Below are positions 28,615-39,394 of a DNA stretch of 64,000 nucleotides, one piece after another. The first letter of the stretch is position 1, and each line of letters starts with the position of its first letter. The DNA is from Terriglobia bacterium (GTDB taxonomy: Bacteria > Acidobacteriota > Terriglobia > Terriglobales > Acidobacteriaceae): the NCBI GenBank assembly GCA_021325035.1, contig JAJPHW010000100.1:20506-84505 (forward strand), given 5' to 3'. The notes under the pieces are model-generated. The model was not told where the DNA came from. It did not search any database and saw nothing but the letters and a program-made list of their open reading frames with translations. A program made the position numbers and the translations under genes.

Positions 28615-29575
28615 TACTGACGGCAGTGGCAGCTTGCATGGCTGCTTCCATGCTACGTCCGGCAATGGCTTTGGCGGTGCTGGTGGGAACAAACAAAATG
28701 TCGTCCGCTTGCATGGGAATATCAGGCGCTTTTGCGGAAAGAATTTTCTGGAGCTTAACGCTCGTCTCGGTCAAGCCGTCTGGCCCCTTGCGGATCAGTT
28801 TGGCCCCGCCCAGTTTTGCTGTGTGAGTCGTTCCACCGGCCAGGGCGATCGCCTGAAGCACAGTCAAGTGTCCGCTTTCCATTAAGAAGCCACTCGGACG
28901 TCCAACATCGCCGACCACGTAAACGATATCTGCTTTGCGGATGACAATCGTGTCTCCGGGAGCGATCGTGATGTTGCTCTCCGGTTTATCTTCCAGGTTG
29001 CGGGCAAGTTCTACGACTTGTGGCTTGTCAGGTTGGTCGCGATGGGTGATGCTCGCGCTGCGTCCAGCTTTATCGGTTAATCCGCCAGAGGCGGAAATCA
29101 GATCAAACAAATGCGCTGAACCCGATACTGGGTAAATCCCTGGCCTGTTTACCTGACCGAGGACGCTGGCACCCTGCGCCCCTTGTTGCGTTACCAGAAC
29201 AGAAACGTGAGGGTTGTTGACAAAACCTCCCTCTGACAGCCTTTTTTCGATGAGAGTTTGCGCTTGGTCGGGTGTAAGTCCTCCGACCATCACGTAACCA
29301 ATCAGAGGCAAATATAGATCGCCGCTCGCGTTGATGCGGGTTTTGGTGGTCAGTTCAGGAACGTTGTAGACGCTGACTTCCACCATATCGTCGGGGCCGA
29401 GCTTATCAACATTCTGGACTATCGAGGACGGCGTTGCAGTCAAACCCGTGTTTGAGGGAAGTGATGTTTGCGCAGAGCCTCGCCAAGAGGTTGTCACAAC
29501 GATAGCGATCAAAATGTATAAGCGCCGGTTAAACCACCGGCTCAACTCGACCGGCCTGATGAAACTTGGTGACAT
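28598..29575 (-). CDS. polysaccharide export protein, Wza-like with SLBB domains
   Basis: LGPDDMVEVSVYNVPELTTKTRINASGDLYLPLIGYVMVGGLTPDQAQTLIEKRL Poly_export motif; SLBB repeats; N-terminal signal-like segment. 3' end overlaps the convergent glycosyltransferase by 17 nt. Confidence 0.9.
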   Translation of the reverse strand: MSPSFIRPVELSRWFNRRLYILIAIVVTTSWRGSAQTSLPSNTGLTATPSSIVQNVDKLGPDDMVEVSVYNVPELTTKTRINASGDLYLPLIGYVMVGGLTPDQAQTLIEKRLSEGGFVNNPHVSVLVTQQGAQGASVLGQVNRPGIYPVSGSAHLFDLISASGGLTDKAGRSASITHRDQPDKPQVVELARNLEDKPESNITIAPGDTIVIRKADIVYVVGDVGRPSGFLMESGHLTVLQAIALAGGTTHTAKLGGAKLIRKGPDGLTETSVKLQKILSAKAPDIPMQADDILFVPTSTAKAIAGRSMEAAMQAATAVSIIAVQ

Positions 29576-29721
29576 GGTTAGGAAAATTTGAGTCTAGCAC
29601 ACGGAAAGCGCCAGCAATCGCGGAGATGATCCCGAGTAACTATCGTAACTATGGGAATCAAAATAGGAATTGTGCAGATTTTTCCCAAAAAGGTATTCTG
29701 CTAGAGGAAGAACGCTTGAAC

Positions 29722-29739
29722 CTCACGCAATAGCGTGAG
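29722..29739 (+). promoter_or_regulatory. Leader hairpin CTCACGC-AATA-GCGTGAG just upstream of the WecA-like start
   Basis: Perfect 7-bp stem with 4-nt loop, about 8 nt before a GGAGG ribosome-binding site. Confidence 0.45.
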
Positions 29740-29760
29740 CACACTGTGGAGGGGGGCGGG

Positions 29761-31335
29761 TTGACGGCATTTTTCCTGGGGATCTTCGGGGCTTCACTTT
29801 TATCCTCCTTCATTCTCACTAAATTTGTAAGAGATTCTGCTATGGCGCGCGGGTGGGTTGCGGCGCCCGGCAGCAGTCGCCACTTGCACAATAAGCCCCT
29901 GCCTCGCCTTGGTGGTGTCGCGATTTACCTGGCATTTTGCGGCAGCGTTCTAACGTCATTTCTCGCAGCGTGGCTACACCCCGAGTGGCAGGTTGGATTT
30001 CCCGCTAAAGCCGGACTCACCATTTTGGCCCCCGCAACACTGATCTTTCTTCTGGGCGTTTACGACGACATTCGTTCGTTGGGCCCGTGGGTCAAGTTTG
30101 CGGTGCAGGCTGCAGCTGCGACGATGCTTTTCGCCAGCGGATTAAGAATCCTCGACCTCAGGGTGCTCTTTGGAGGGCATCATTTTTCCTCCTTCGTAAG
30201 CTTGCCACTTACCATTCTTTGGGTCATCGGCGTTACAAACGCATTCAACTTGATAGATGGACTGGATGGCCTGGCGGCTGGATCTGCTTTGTTTTCGACT
30301 CTTGTCGTCTTCGTGGTTGCGCTATTGGGCCATTCCATGCTGGTTGCATTGATGACCCTGGCCTTGGCCGGCGCCATTCTTGGTTTTCTTCGTTTCAACT
30401 TTAACCCTGCAACAATTTTTCTAGGTGATTGCGGCAGTTTATTTATTGGATTTATTCTCAGCGCCCTTGCTCTGCAAGGCGCAGAGAAGGCGCCGACGAC
30501 TGTCGCGATTGCCATTCCAGTGGTTTCGTTTGGGCTTCCAATACTTGAAACGGCACTTTCTATTGCGAGGCGCTTCATCAGTGGACGTCCGGTGTTTACG
30601 GCCGACCGCGAGCACATTCACCACAAATTGTTGCAATTGGGACTTTCGCATCGCCAGGTCGTCATCGTACTTTACGGGGCTTCGGGCATATTTGCTTTAT
30701 TAAGCCTATTTTTACTGTGGCCGGCAGGTAGTACATTGGGGCTGGTTCTGGCTGTCTTGGGCAGCGGAATCTGGCTCGGTGTTCAACATTTGGGCTATCT
30801 GGAATTCGGAGAACTTCGGCGCGTTGCCCAACGGACGATTGAGCAGCGTCAAATCGTTATTAACAACCTGGCCATTCGCCGGGCTGTTGAAGAATTAAAG
30901 GTCGCGCAAGACAGCGATCAGTTGTTTTCAATTCTTATTGCTGCGTTTGGCGGGAATGATTTCGACGCTTTCGATTTGAATCTGCAAATCCCTTTGCCGA
31001 TCTTCTCTCCGTCAGACGCATTGCAGGTTTTGCAGAGCGACGATCACCAGCCTTACGTGCGTTGGTCAAAATCAGGCATGAAGTTCCATCAATTGGTGAC
31101 TTCCTGGAGTTTATGTCTGGATTTAGTCAGCATTAATGACCGTCGAATCGGGACGATGACTGTCCATCGTCTCTATAGCGAACGCGATCTTCAACTGGAT
31201 ATCAACCTGCTGATTTCCGTTTTTCCGTTAGCGTTAGCCGATGCATTACAAAAAATTTCTGTTAATCAAACCGAAGTCGTTCCTCGCCTGCACGCAATTC
31301 CCGCCGTTCTTGGCGCTAGCGCTGGCGCCGATTAA
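29761..31335 (+). CDS. MraY/WecA-family undecaprenyl-phosphate sugar-1-phosphate transferase with C-terminal cytoplasmic extension
   Basis: RLGGVAIYLAF, GVYDDIRSLGPWVKF, NAFNLIDGLDGLAAG, FLGDCGSLFIGF, DREHIHHKLLQLGLSHRQ. GGAGG at 29748-29752 supports TTG 29761 over GTG 29746. Confidence 0.9.
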   Translation: MTAFFLGIFGASLLSSFILTKFVRDSAMARGWVAAPGSSRHLHNKPLPRLGGVAIYLAFCGSVLTSFLAAWLHPEWQVGFPAKAGLTILAPATLIFLLGVYDDIRSLGPWVKFAVQAAAATMLFASGLRILDLRVLFGGHHFSSFVSLPLTILWVIGVTNAFNLIDGLDGLAAGSALFSTLVVFVVALLGHSMLVALMTLALAGAILGFLRFNFNPATIFLGDCGSLFIGFILSALALQGAEKAPTTVAIAIPVVSFGLPILETALSIARRFISGRPVFTADREHIHHKLLQLGLSHRQVVIVLYGASGIFALLSLFLLWPAGSTLGLVLAVLGSGIWLGVQHLGYLEFGELRRVAQRTIEQRQIVINNLAIRRAVEELKVAQDSDQLFSILIAAFGGNDFDAFDLNLQIPLPIFSPSDALQVLQSDDHQPYVRWSKSGMKFHQLVTSWSLCLDLVSINDRRIGTMTVHRLYSERDLQLDINLLISVFPLALADALQKISVNQTEVVPRLHAIPAVLGASAGAD

Positions 31336-31445
31336 TTCCTTCTCTTTATCCACAGCCAGAACCAACTGCGCTACTTTCTGATCAGTCTGCGTCCATTTAG
31401 CTTGGACGCTCATGTTTGCGTAAGCGTACGGAGGAAGTCAGAACG

Positions 31446-32267
31446 ATGGAGTCGTTGACCGGGCAAGACATTCATTTTGTCTCATTGCAAACAGCTGTAT
31501 TCTGCGTTTCCTGCGAAATTATCAGCAAGAACAATACACCGTACTGTATGGCTTGTGGCAGCCAGGCGGTTTTGAGCTTATCGCGTGTTCTTGGCGGATC
31601 TTTGCGTGGACAGCAGACTGCGCACGTCATCGAAGATGCGGAGCTTGATCGTTTAGTCCGCGATCTATTGCGTACGGTACCAGCTATTGCCGAGAATCAC
31701 GTGCCGGCTTCTTTTGCCAATCTTGCGCCGTCGCGCCATCATGCCCGCTCTTTGGGGCCGCAACTCGTGCGGCAGAAGGGGAATGTCATTCCGGATTCTG
31801 AAATCAGGCCTGCCGAGCTCGACCTGGAACCTGCAATTAGTGTAATTGCGGAGCGGGCACAAGCGCTGACTGGCGCCACGGGAGCCGCTATTGCGTTACG
31901 TCATGGCGATGAAATTATTTGCCGGGCTCGCACAGGGCGCACTGCGCCGGATTTGGGCGTAAGGCTGCAAACCGATACGGGAATTTCAGCAGATTGTGTT
32001 CGCACCGGGGAAGTGATGCTCTGTCACGATGCAGAGAGAAATCCGTTAGTGGATTTGGCCAGCTGCCGTCGTCTTGGCGTCCGCTCAATTCTGGTGGCTC
32101 CCTTGCGGCACTTCCGGCGCACGCTAGGAGTTTTTGAGGTGCTCTCCGGCGCGCCGCACGCATTTGACCAACACGATATTGCGACCATGCAATTGCTCTC
32201 GAGCATGATGGTCGCTGCCATGGCTCGTCTTTCGAACATACGTCCGGCGGAACGTAAAAGCGCGTGA
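31446..32267 (+). CDS. zinc-ribbon plus GAF domain protein
   Basis: FCVSCEIISKNNTPYCMACGSQAV (CxxC...CxxC) followed by ALTGATGAAIALRHGDEIICRARTGRTAPDLGVRLQTDTGISADCVRTGEVMLCHDAERNPLVD GAF pattern. Confidence 0.8.
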   Translation: MESLTGQDIHFVSLQTAVFCVSCEIISKNNTPYCMACGSQAVLSLSRVLGGSLRGQQTAHVIEDAELDRLVRDLLRTVPAIAENHVPASFANLAPSRHHARSLGPQLVRQKGNVIPDSEIRPAELDLEPAISVIAERAQALTGATGAAIALRHGDEIICRARTGRTAPDLGVRLQTDTGISADCVRTGEVMLCHDAERNPLVDLASCRRLGVRSILVAPLRHFRRTLGVFEVLSGAPHAFDQHDIATMQLLSSMMVAAMARLSNIRPAERKSA

Positions 32268-32282
32268 GCTTACGGTAAGAAG

Positions 32283-33740
32283 CTAAGTTTGCACGGCAAG
32301 CGTCCTTGGGGTGCCTTGCAATTCTGGGCTTACGGGCAGCAAAACTGACATTTTCGTTCCTTTCCCTACTGTGCTTTCAGCAGAAATTGTGCCCCCGTAG
32401 GCTTCCGTCATAGCTTTCACAATAGCCAGACCTAATCCGAAGCCACCTGTGGCGCGGGTGCGAGAAGGGTCGCCACGATAGAAACGTTCAAATATGTGCG
32501 GCAAGTCTTCAGGCGGAATCCCGGCTCCTTGATCGGAAAAAGCGATTTGCACTTGATTCGCCGCTGGTTGGGATATGGCAATCTCCACCGAGCTGCCTTC
32601 TGCCCCGTAGCGCACAGCGTTCTCCAGCAAATTTGTCCAGATGAGTTGCAGGTCATCGGGATCGGCCCGCAGATGTACCTGCGCGTTGTTGGTCAAGTGC
32701 ATTTTTATCTGGCGGGTTTGAGCGAGCGGCTGAAGGCGCTCAATCGCCGCGTCGCACGTTGTGGCCAGCTCGATGACCGGCAGGTCGCGCCGCAACGCGC
32801 CATGCGCCCATTGCTCCGCGCGCGCTAAACGCAACATCCATTCCAACAATTTCTCCAAACGCTTCATATCATCGAGCGATTCCTCGATGCCCATGCGGTA
32901 TTCTTCGGAACTCCGCGGACGATGGAGCAAGGATTGCAGCGTGGATTTCAATACGGCGACTGGAGTTTTCAACTCATGCGTGGCATTGCCCAGAAACTCA
33001 CGTTGCTGTTTGAATGAGCGCTCCAACCTCGCCAGCATCTCTGTCATGGATTCTGTTAATGGGCGCAACTCGGCAATCTGACGAGATGTATCGGGAAGGT
33101 TCATCTTCCAATTGTTGGCAGAAACTTGGCCTGCTTCGCTTGCAAGTTGTTGCAAAGGCAATAGACCTCGCTGGATACCCCACAACGCAAGCGCCGTCGT
33201 CAAGCACATCAAAACCAGGCTCGCGAAGGCGATAAAAATTCCGGCATCCAGCACCTGTTTGTGAACACGATGTAGGGGCGCCGCATACACGACGGTCAAC
33301 CATTGCGGCTGGAATGATGCGCCTTCCTCGCGATCGAGGATAGGGACCTCTGAAATTCGCAGGCCATGATAGCGAATACCAGCCCATTTCAAGTCAAAAT
33401 GATGCCGCGCCGTGGTATCAACTTGCAGTCCAACCGGCCAGTTGGGAGATTTGACGAGCAATCCAGATTTTTCAGTCCAAACTGCGTATATATCAGGATG
33501 GTCCGGATCAAGGGATGGAGGAACCAGCGAATCATCAAAATAAACATGCCCGCCACTTTCATCGCTGTAACGGACCAATGCAGCGATGCTGGTGGCGCGG
33601 CCCTGAAGGCTGGTATCAAGCGCAGCGATCAAACGCTTGTGGGTATAGAAAACCCCAGTGGATAAGAGCCCAACAGCGAGCAGAGCTTGCGAGAGAACGA
33701 AGATTACGATAAGGCGCCGTTTGATGGAAGGTTGAGGCAT
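32283..33740 (-). CDS. sensor histidine kinase (HAMP-HisKA-HATPase)
   Basis: FLGNATHELKTPVAVLKSTLQSLLHRPRS H-box; DQGAGIPPEDLPHIFERFYRGDPSRTRATGGFGLGLAIVKAMTEAYGG; ATG at 33740. Confidence 0.92.
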   Translation of the reverse strand: MPQPSIKRRLIVIFVLSQALLAVGLLSTGVFYTHKRLIAALDTSLQGRATSIAALVRYSDESGGHVYFDDSLVPPSLDPDHPDIYAVWTEKSGLLVKSPNWPVGLQVDTTARHHFDLKWAGIRYHGLRISEVPILDREEGASFQPQWLTVVYAAPLHRVHKQVLDAGIFIAFASLVLMCLTTALALWGIQRGLLPLQQLASEAGQVSANNWKMNLPDTSRQIAELRPLTESMTEMLARLERSFKQQREFLGNATHELKTPVAVLKSTLQSLLHRPRSSEEYRMGIEESLDDMKRLEKLLEWMLRLARAEQWAHGALRRDLPVIELATTCDAAIERLQPLAQTRQIKMHLTNNAQVHLRADPDDLQLIWTNLLENAVRYGAEGSSVEIAISQPAANQVQIAFSDQGAGIPPEDLPHIFERFYRGDPSRTRATGGFGLGLAIVKAMTEAYGGTISAESTVGKGTKMSVLLPVSPELQGTPRTLAVQT

Positions 33741-33750
33741 GCAGTTGTTC

Positions 33751-34422
33751 TTAATCGTGCAAGATATACCCTTGGCCACGGCTGGTGTGAATCAACTGCT
33801 TGGAAGAGCCTTCGTTTAACTTCCGGCGCAGACCGGATATATAAACTTCAATCACATTGCTGAATTTTTCCCAGTTGTAATCGTAAAGATGTTCAAGCAA
33901 TTCCGTTTTTGACACGACGGCGCGCGGGCGATGAGCCAGGTATTCAAGTACGCGGTATTCCATTGCAGTCAGCGTAATTGCGCGATCTCCGCGTTTCACG
34001 GTGCGATTGACCGTATTTAATTCGAGATCCGCGATGGTTAGCACTGGGGATGGCTGCCCTTTGCCGCGCCGTATGAGTGCTTTCGTGCGGGCCAACAATT
34101 CGCCCAAATCAAACGGCTTGGTTACGTAGTCGTCCGCACCGGCGTTAAGGAGCGCGACCACAGACTCTTTATCATCCCGGGCGGTGACTACCAGCACAGG
34201 GGTTTGCTTGCCCAGCGCACGGATCTTCTTCAAGACCTGCATGCCATCCATTTGCGGAAGCATAAGATCCAGGAGCACGACATCATAAGGTTCATCCTCC
34301 GCTAAGAAGCAACCTTCCTGACCATCGGGAGCAATATCTACCGCGTATCCGGCGCTTTCTCGCAGGCTACGGGCAATATTTTCTGCCAGCCTAGGCTCGT
34401 CTTCAATGATCAGAACACGCAT
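33751..34422 (-). CDS. OmpR-family response regulator
   Basis: MRVLIIEDEPRLAENIARSL...VVLLDLMLPQMDGMQVLKKIR...ADDYVTKPFDLGELLART; winged helix VIEVYISGLRRKLNEGSSKQLIHTSRGQGYIL. Confidence 0.95.
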   Translation of the reverse strand: MRVLIIEDEPRLAENIARSLRESAGYAVDIAPDGQEGCFLAEDEPYDVVLLDLMLPQMDGMQVLKKIRALGKQTPVLVVTARDDKESVVALLNAGADDYVTKPFDLGELLARTKALIRRGKGQPSPVLTIADLELNTVNRTVKRGDRAITLTAMEYRVLEYLAHRPRAVVSKTELLEHLYDYNWEKFSNVIEVYISGLRRKLNEGSSKQLIHTSRGQGYILHD

Positions 34423-34548
34423 CAGAATATCCCACGCACCTGCCTAATCATATCTTGAAGGCAAATACTCCCATCAGCTTAGCAATTTGTATATGAGGGT
34501 ACGCTTAACGCTTGATTGCCCAATCCTGGCGGATATTGGGAGACAAAG

Positions 34549-34998
34549 CTACATAGTGATCGCAGAAGTTGAGGATGCTGACGTGCCCGGCGTACCGGGT
34601 TGTGCCGGCGCATATTTCGAAGCACATTTTGCTTGTAATTGTTTGGCATGGAAAACGCCATCGCGTCCAAAACTGCCGTCAGCTAAGGCCTGGGAATTAT
34701 CTTTCAACGTGTCAGGCGGAGCTTCTGTTCCGTTATAAACAACCGGCAAAATTTGGTCTTGCTCCACCAGTACGAACTCGACGTTCAGCCCGGTGCGCTT
34801 AATCGACCCCGGCTGAACATTGCCAGCCACGCGCAACCTCTTGGCGTATGCCGTATTGCCCATGCCATGCAGTTCTTTGATGGTGACGTAGTAGCTCTTG
34901 CTTTGTTGAACCCCGGTATAGGCGAGGTAGGCCAGCGATAAAAGGATTGCAACCGTGGCTCCTCCGAACTGCAAATACTTCTTTGCTTCATTGGACAT
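34549..34998 (-). CDS. ccmE: CcmE-like cytochrome c maturation heme chaperone (Cys-type)
   Basis: N-terminal TM, YYVTIKEL..., RLRVAGNVQPGSIKR...FVLVEQDQILPVVYNGTEAPPDTLKDNSQALADGSFGRDGVFHAKQLQAKCASKY. Confidence 0.82.
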   Translation of the reverse strand: MSNEAKKYLQFGGATVAILLSLAYLAYTGVQQSKSYYVTIKELHGMGNTAYAKRLRVAGNVQPGSIKRTGLNVEFVLVEQDQILPVVYNGTEAPPDTLKDNSQALADGSFGRDGVFHAKQLQAKCASKYAPAQPGTPGTSASSTSAITM

Positions 34999-35116
34999 GG
35001 CTTTTTTTGTTCAGATGCGACTAAATCAAACTTTACTCGTGCCAAGGGCAAGGGTCAAGCAGCTATCCGATAGAATAGTAAAGTCTTAATTCTGTTTCGA
35101 GGTCTTTGAATTTTTT

Positions 35117-35677
35117 ATGATTCATCCCTGGCACGACGTTACTCCTGGCCACAAGCTGCCGCAGGAATTCCAGACGGTGGTCGAAATCCCCTTTGGATCC
35201 AGCGTTAAATATGAGTTGGACAAGACCAGCGGTCTTATCAAGCTCGATCGTGTTTTGTATTCCGCTGTGTACTACCCCGCAAACTATGGATTCATCCCTC
35301 AGACCCTCGCCGAGGACGACGATCCTTTAGACGTGCTTGTGCTCTGTCAGGAAACGGTTGTTCCTTTGACCATCATCAATGCGCGCGCAATCGGGTTGAT
35401 GACCATGATTGACGCAGGTAAACAGGACCACAAAATTATTGCCGTTGCTACGGAAGATCCGGAATTCAACAGCTATCACGAGGCTGACGAGATGCCTGCG
35501 CACCGCATGCTCATGCTGCGGCGGTTCTTTCAGGATTACAAACAACTAGAAGGCAAGGCGGTGGAAGTGGATGAAATTCGTCCGGCCAGCGAGGCATTTC
35601 CGGTGATTTCGGCGGCGCTACATCGTTATAGCGAGCAACGGCGCCGGGGATTTCACGAGCTGGCTTCAAAGCACTAA
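35117..35677 (+). CDS. ppa: inorganic pyrophosphatase
   Basis: [59 protein letters not shown]. Confidence 0.95.
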   Translation: MIHPWHDVTPGHKLPQEFQTVVEIPFGSSVKYELDKTSGLIKLDRVLYSAVYYPANYGFIPQTLAEDDDPLDVLVLCQETVVPLTIINARAIGLMTMIDAGKQDHKIIAVATEDPEFNSYHEADEMPAHRMLMLRRFFQDYKQLEGKAVEVDEIRPASEAFPVISAALHRYSEQRRRGFHELASKH

Positions 35678-35694
35678 TTTTCTCTATTTCAATA

Positions 35695-35727
35695 AAAATG
35701 GCCGCTCCATCTACGAGCGGCCATTTT
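35695..35727. terminator. Bidirectional-type intrinsic terminator between ppa and the convergent M13 peptidase
   Basis: Perfect 13-bp inverted repeat AAAATGGCCGCTC-catctac-GAGCGGCCATTTT with T-rich flank on both strands. Confidence 0.85.
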
Positions 35728-35745
35728 CTTGTAACCGTTATGTGA

Positions 35746-37761
35746 TTACCAGACGCGGCAAGCGTTGGCGCTAACCATCGCATCTCCCGCCTTGCAGGAC
35801 CATGCCTTTTCAAACTCAGACATGTTCTGCACTACGCCATCCACACGCCATTTACCCGGTGAATGTGGATCGGTTAGGACGAGCATCCGCGCAATTTCCG
35901 GACGCTGCTTCATGCACCATACCCGGCCGAAGCCGAGGAAATAGCGCTGTGCCGGAGTATAGCCGTCAATCTTTGCATCGGCTTGGGTTGGCGTCATGGT
36001 CTCGTTCAACGCTCGAAACGCAATGCGGGCGCCGCCATTGTCGGCTGTGTTTTCGCCGAGAGTCAACTTGCCATTCAGTTTGAGATCGTCCACCGAGATG
36101 AAATTGCTGTATTCGTTGGAGATGCAGCTTGCCCGTTCATCAAACTTCTTGCCATCTTCGGCAGTCCACCAATCGCGCAAGTTGCCTTGTGGATCGAATT
36201 GCCGCCCCTGATCGTCGAAGCCGTGCGTCAATTCGTGCCCAATGACGAGCCCGATTCCGCCGAAGTTCACGGCATCATCCATTTTCTTGTCGAAAAATGG
36301 CGGCTGTAAAATGCCGGCAGGGAAGACAATCTCATTGTTCGACGGGTTGTAATAAGCATTGACCGTGGGCGGCGACATTCCCCACTCTTTCTTGTCCACC
36401 GGCTTGCCAATCTTTGCTATCTGCCGTTTGGATTCAAATTCGTTGGCCCGTTCGAAGTTGCCGAGCAAATCTCCGCGAACAATGGTCAGGGAACTATAGT
36501 CGCGCCATTGATCAGGGTAGCCAATTTTGTTGGTAATGGCTGCGAGCTTCTTTTGCGCTTCAACCTTCGTGGTGTCGGACATCCAGTCGAGGCTTTGAAT
36601 GTCTTCGCCTAAAGATTTTTCCAGCGCAGAGACCATCTTCAGCATGCGGGCTTTGCCGTCAGCCCCGAAAGTGAGTTCAACATAGCGCTGGCCAAGAGCT
36701 TCACCCAAAGCGGTGTCCGTTGCCGCTACGCAGCGCTTCCATCGTGCCTGGATTTCTTTTTGGCCAGTTAACGCCTTGCGGTATTCAAAATTTGCATCTA
36801 CAAAAGGCTTGGACAGCCAGGGCGATGCCACCGTCATGACGTGCAAGCTGGCATATGTCTTGAGTGAATCGAGCGACTCGGATGCCAGAATAGCGTTTAC
36901 ATCTTTGAAGAAATCCGGATTTGTGACATTCAGGTCAGTAAAGGCCGGCGCACCAATTGCAGTGAAATAGCGATTGAAGGCAAAATCCGGTGCCAGGGCC
37001 ACTGTGGCATCGAGGCTCATCTTATGGTCGAGCTTTTTCGGGTCGCGGCGCTCGGTACGGTCCATCGAGGCTTTCGCCAATGCCGTTTCAATACGAAGGA
37101 CTGTTTGCGCCGATTCTGCGGCCTGTGCGCCGGATTGACCGTTTAGCTTGAATAACGCGGTCGCGTAATCCACCAAACTCTTGCGCAACTCGAGATTATG
37201 CGGAGTGTCTTTCAGGTATTGGTCGCGGTCGGGAAGGGTGAGTCCGCTCTGGTCAATTTCGGCAATGTCCATGCTGGCGTTGTGGAGATCAGCATCGGCG
37301 CCAAAATCGAAAAATGTATTGGTGCCCATGAGGTGGTCGTGGGCGATGACCTCCATCAATCCAGCTTTATCTTTTGCTGCCGCAATGCGGTCAAGGGCCG
37401 GTTTCAAGGGAGCGGCGCCCTTGGCATCTACGGCTTTTTCATCCATGCAGGCGTCGTAGAAGTCGCCAATTTTTTGATCAATGGCGTCGCGGCCTGGTTT
37501 ATCGGCGGAAGCTTTTTCAAGAATTCCCTTTAAAATCATGCGGTTTCTTTCGGCCAGTTCGCTGAATGATCCCCAGCGCGACTGGTCGGCAGGAATTTCA
37601 GTGTTTTTGAGCCAGGTTCCGCAGGCGTATTGGTAGAAGTCGCTACATGGATTTTCACTCTTATCAACTGTGCTGGTGATGGAGTCGTAATTGGTTGGAG
37701 TTTGCGCGGCGCACAATAGCGCCAGCAGAGGTAGGCAGAGCAACAAAAAGTATTTACGCAT
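35746..37761 (-). CDS. M13 family metallopeptidase (neprilysin/PepO-like), secreted
   Basis: VIGHELTHGFDDQGRQFD HExxH motif, ENTADNGG, terminal CRVW; signal peptide MRKYFLLLCLPLLALLCAAQ from ATG 37761. Confidence 0.93.
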   Translation of the reverse strand: MRKYFLLLCLPLLALLCAAQTPTNYDSITSTVDKSENPCSDFYQYACGTWLKNTEIPADQSRWGSFSELAERNRMILKGILEKASADKPGRDAIDQKIGDFYDACMDEKAVDAKGAAPLKPALDRIAAAKDKAGLMEVIAHDHLMGTNTFFDFGADADLHNASMDIAEIDQSGLTLPDRDQYLKDTPHNLELRKSLVDYATALFKLNGQSGAQAAESAQTVLRIETALAKASMDRTERRDPKKLDHKMSLDATVALAPDFAFNRYFTAIGAPAFTDLNVTNPDFFKDVNAILASESLDSLKTYASLHVMTVASPWLSKPFVDANFEYRKALTGQKEIQARWKRCVAATDTALGEALGQRYVELTFGADGKARMLKMVSALEKSLGEDIQSLDWMSDTTKVEAQKKLAAITNKIGYPDQWRDYSSLTIVRGDLLGNFERANEFESKRQIAKIGKPVDKKEWGMSPPTVNAYYNPSNNEIVFPAGILQPPFFDKKMDDAVNFGGIGLVIGHELTHGFDDQGRQFDPQGNLRDWWTAEDGKKFDERASCISNEYSNFISVDDLKLNGKLTLGENTADNGGARIAFRALNETMTPTQADAKIDGYTPAQRYFLGFGRVWCMKQRPEIARMLVLTDPHSPGKWRVDGVVQNMSEFEKAWSCKAGDAMVSANACRVW

Positions 37762-37879
37762 GAATGATCCTCTTGGTTTTTGGCGAACCCGCGATTTTAA
37801 GCCGATTTCGCTGGACGAGCAAGCGGCGATGTCAATTAGTACGCGGTTTTCCCGTGTAAAGTTCATAAATTGCGCGGCG

Positions 37880-37885
37880 TATAAT
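37880..37885 (+). promoter_or_regulatory. Possible -10 element (TATAAT) upstream of thiC
   Basis: Exact TATAAT 24 nt upstream of the GTG start; -35 not convincing. Confidence 0.3.
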
Positions 37886-37900
37886 CGAGTTTCATCTTAA

Positions 37901-39391
<1,491 letters not shown>

Positions 39392-39394
39392 TGG

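Noticed and set aside
1-31335. Exosortase/PEP-CTERM (XrtA) locus
   Set aside because: FemAB-like, deacetylase and AsnB genes resemble parts of such loci, but no exosortase, PrsK/PrsR or PEP-CTERM protein was seen in the window.
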